NCBI GenBank assembly: GCA_942493305.1
Contig: OW818686.1
Location: forward strand, 2,728,001 to 2,792,000
Length of the DNA: 64,000 nucleotides
Direction of reading: 5' to 3'
From: UBA7672 sp030824255
GTDB lineage: Bacteria; Pseudomonadota; Alphaproteobacteria; Caulobacterales; Hyphomonadaceae
Part shown: piece after piece, positions 63,912-64,000 of the stretch
Position numbering within the stretch: the stretch's first letter is position 1
Layout: each line of letters opens with the position of its first letter
The notes under the pieces: generated by a model
The model's input: only the letters and a program-made list of their open reading frames with translations
Told to the model about the DNA's origin: nothing
The model's database searches: none
Made by a program: the position numbers and the translations under genes

Positions 63912-64000
63912 ATGGATAGGCGAGAATTCATTGGTTACGGGAGTGCGGCTGCACTCACCGCTGCATTCGTAAAGACGCAGGTTGGGCAGGAGGCTGAGGC
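63912..64000 (+). CDS. Start of a probable Tat-exported protein (3' end outside window)
   Basis: An ATG at 63912 opens a frame to the window end (29 codons visible). The N terminus MDRREFIGYGSAAALTAAF has the twin-arginine motif RREFIG followed by an Ala-rich hydrophobic stretch. Such leaders are used by Tat substrates, including many cofactor-binding enzymes. The rest of the protein is not visible, so its type is not known. Confidence 0.6.
   Translation, partial: MDRREFIGYGSAAALTAAFVKTQVGQEAE

Overview
This window reads as a high-GC alphaproteobacterial chromosome, most likely of the Hyphomonadaceae/Caulobacterales group. The evidence is the block erpA, dgt, SPOR protein, nagZ, scpA, scpB, tatABC, serS, pcm, LysM/M23 protein, yajC, secD; an ATP12-type F1 assembly factor; promoters of the TTGACG type with CTANA-like -10 elements; and short palindromic intergenic repeats of the kind common in this class. 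Assignment below class level is inference. Nearly all of the window is core housekeeping DNA.

Layout. 1-4450: a broken-off low-complexity tail, erpA, dgt, a SnoaL-like protein and a membrane-bound TPR protein. 4450-11400: a receiver domain, a SPOR protein, nagZ, scpAB and tatABC. 11450-18860: serS, then an accessory block where surE often sits (Cys-rich lipoprotein, unknown protein, Pr6Pr membrane protein, glycosyltransferase, inserted lipoprotein), then pcm and an NlpD-like LysM/M23 lipoprotein. 19029-20983: yajC and secD, with no secF after them. 21199-33690: secE, nusG, rplK, rplA, rplJ, rplL, rpoB, rpoC. 33795-34724: an M28 peptidase lipoprotein. 35026-39250: rpsL, rpsG, fusA, tuf. 39350-39685: a frameshifted pseudogene. 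40021-54011: the S10, spc and alpha operons, including secY, adk and rpoA. 54183-61382: a DegP/HtrA protease, rarA, two pseudouridine synthases, crcB, a TPR-dioxygenase and ATP12. 61383-64000: an uncertain minus-strand ORF, a repeat cluster, an orphan gspG divergent from a prepilin peptidase, and the start of a Tat-exported protein.

How the genes work together: the window makes most of the ribosome, RNA polymerase, translation factors and the Sec (SecY, SecE, SecD, YajC) and Tat (TatABC) export routes, together with cell-envelope and chromosome-segregation genes. Strong promoter-like sites lie before rplJ, rpsL, rpsJ and rpsM, and strong intrinsic terminators follow rplA, rpoC, tuf and rplQ, so the cluster splits into separate transcription units.

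No new defence or biosynthetic system is visible. The best leads are: a palindromic repeat in frame inside scpB; a lipoprotein gene flanked by a direct repeat that also carries the displaced end of the preceding glycosyltransferase; a twice-frameshifted pseudogene between tuf and rpsJ; a long structured leader before rplJ; a palindrome that fills the spacer of the rpsM promoter; and the missing neighbours argS, surE and secF.
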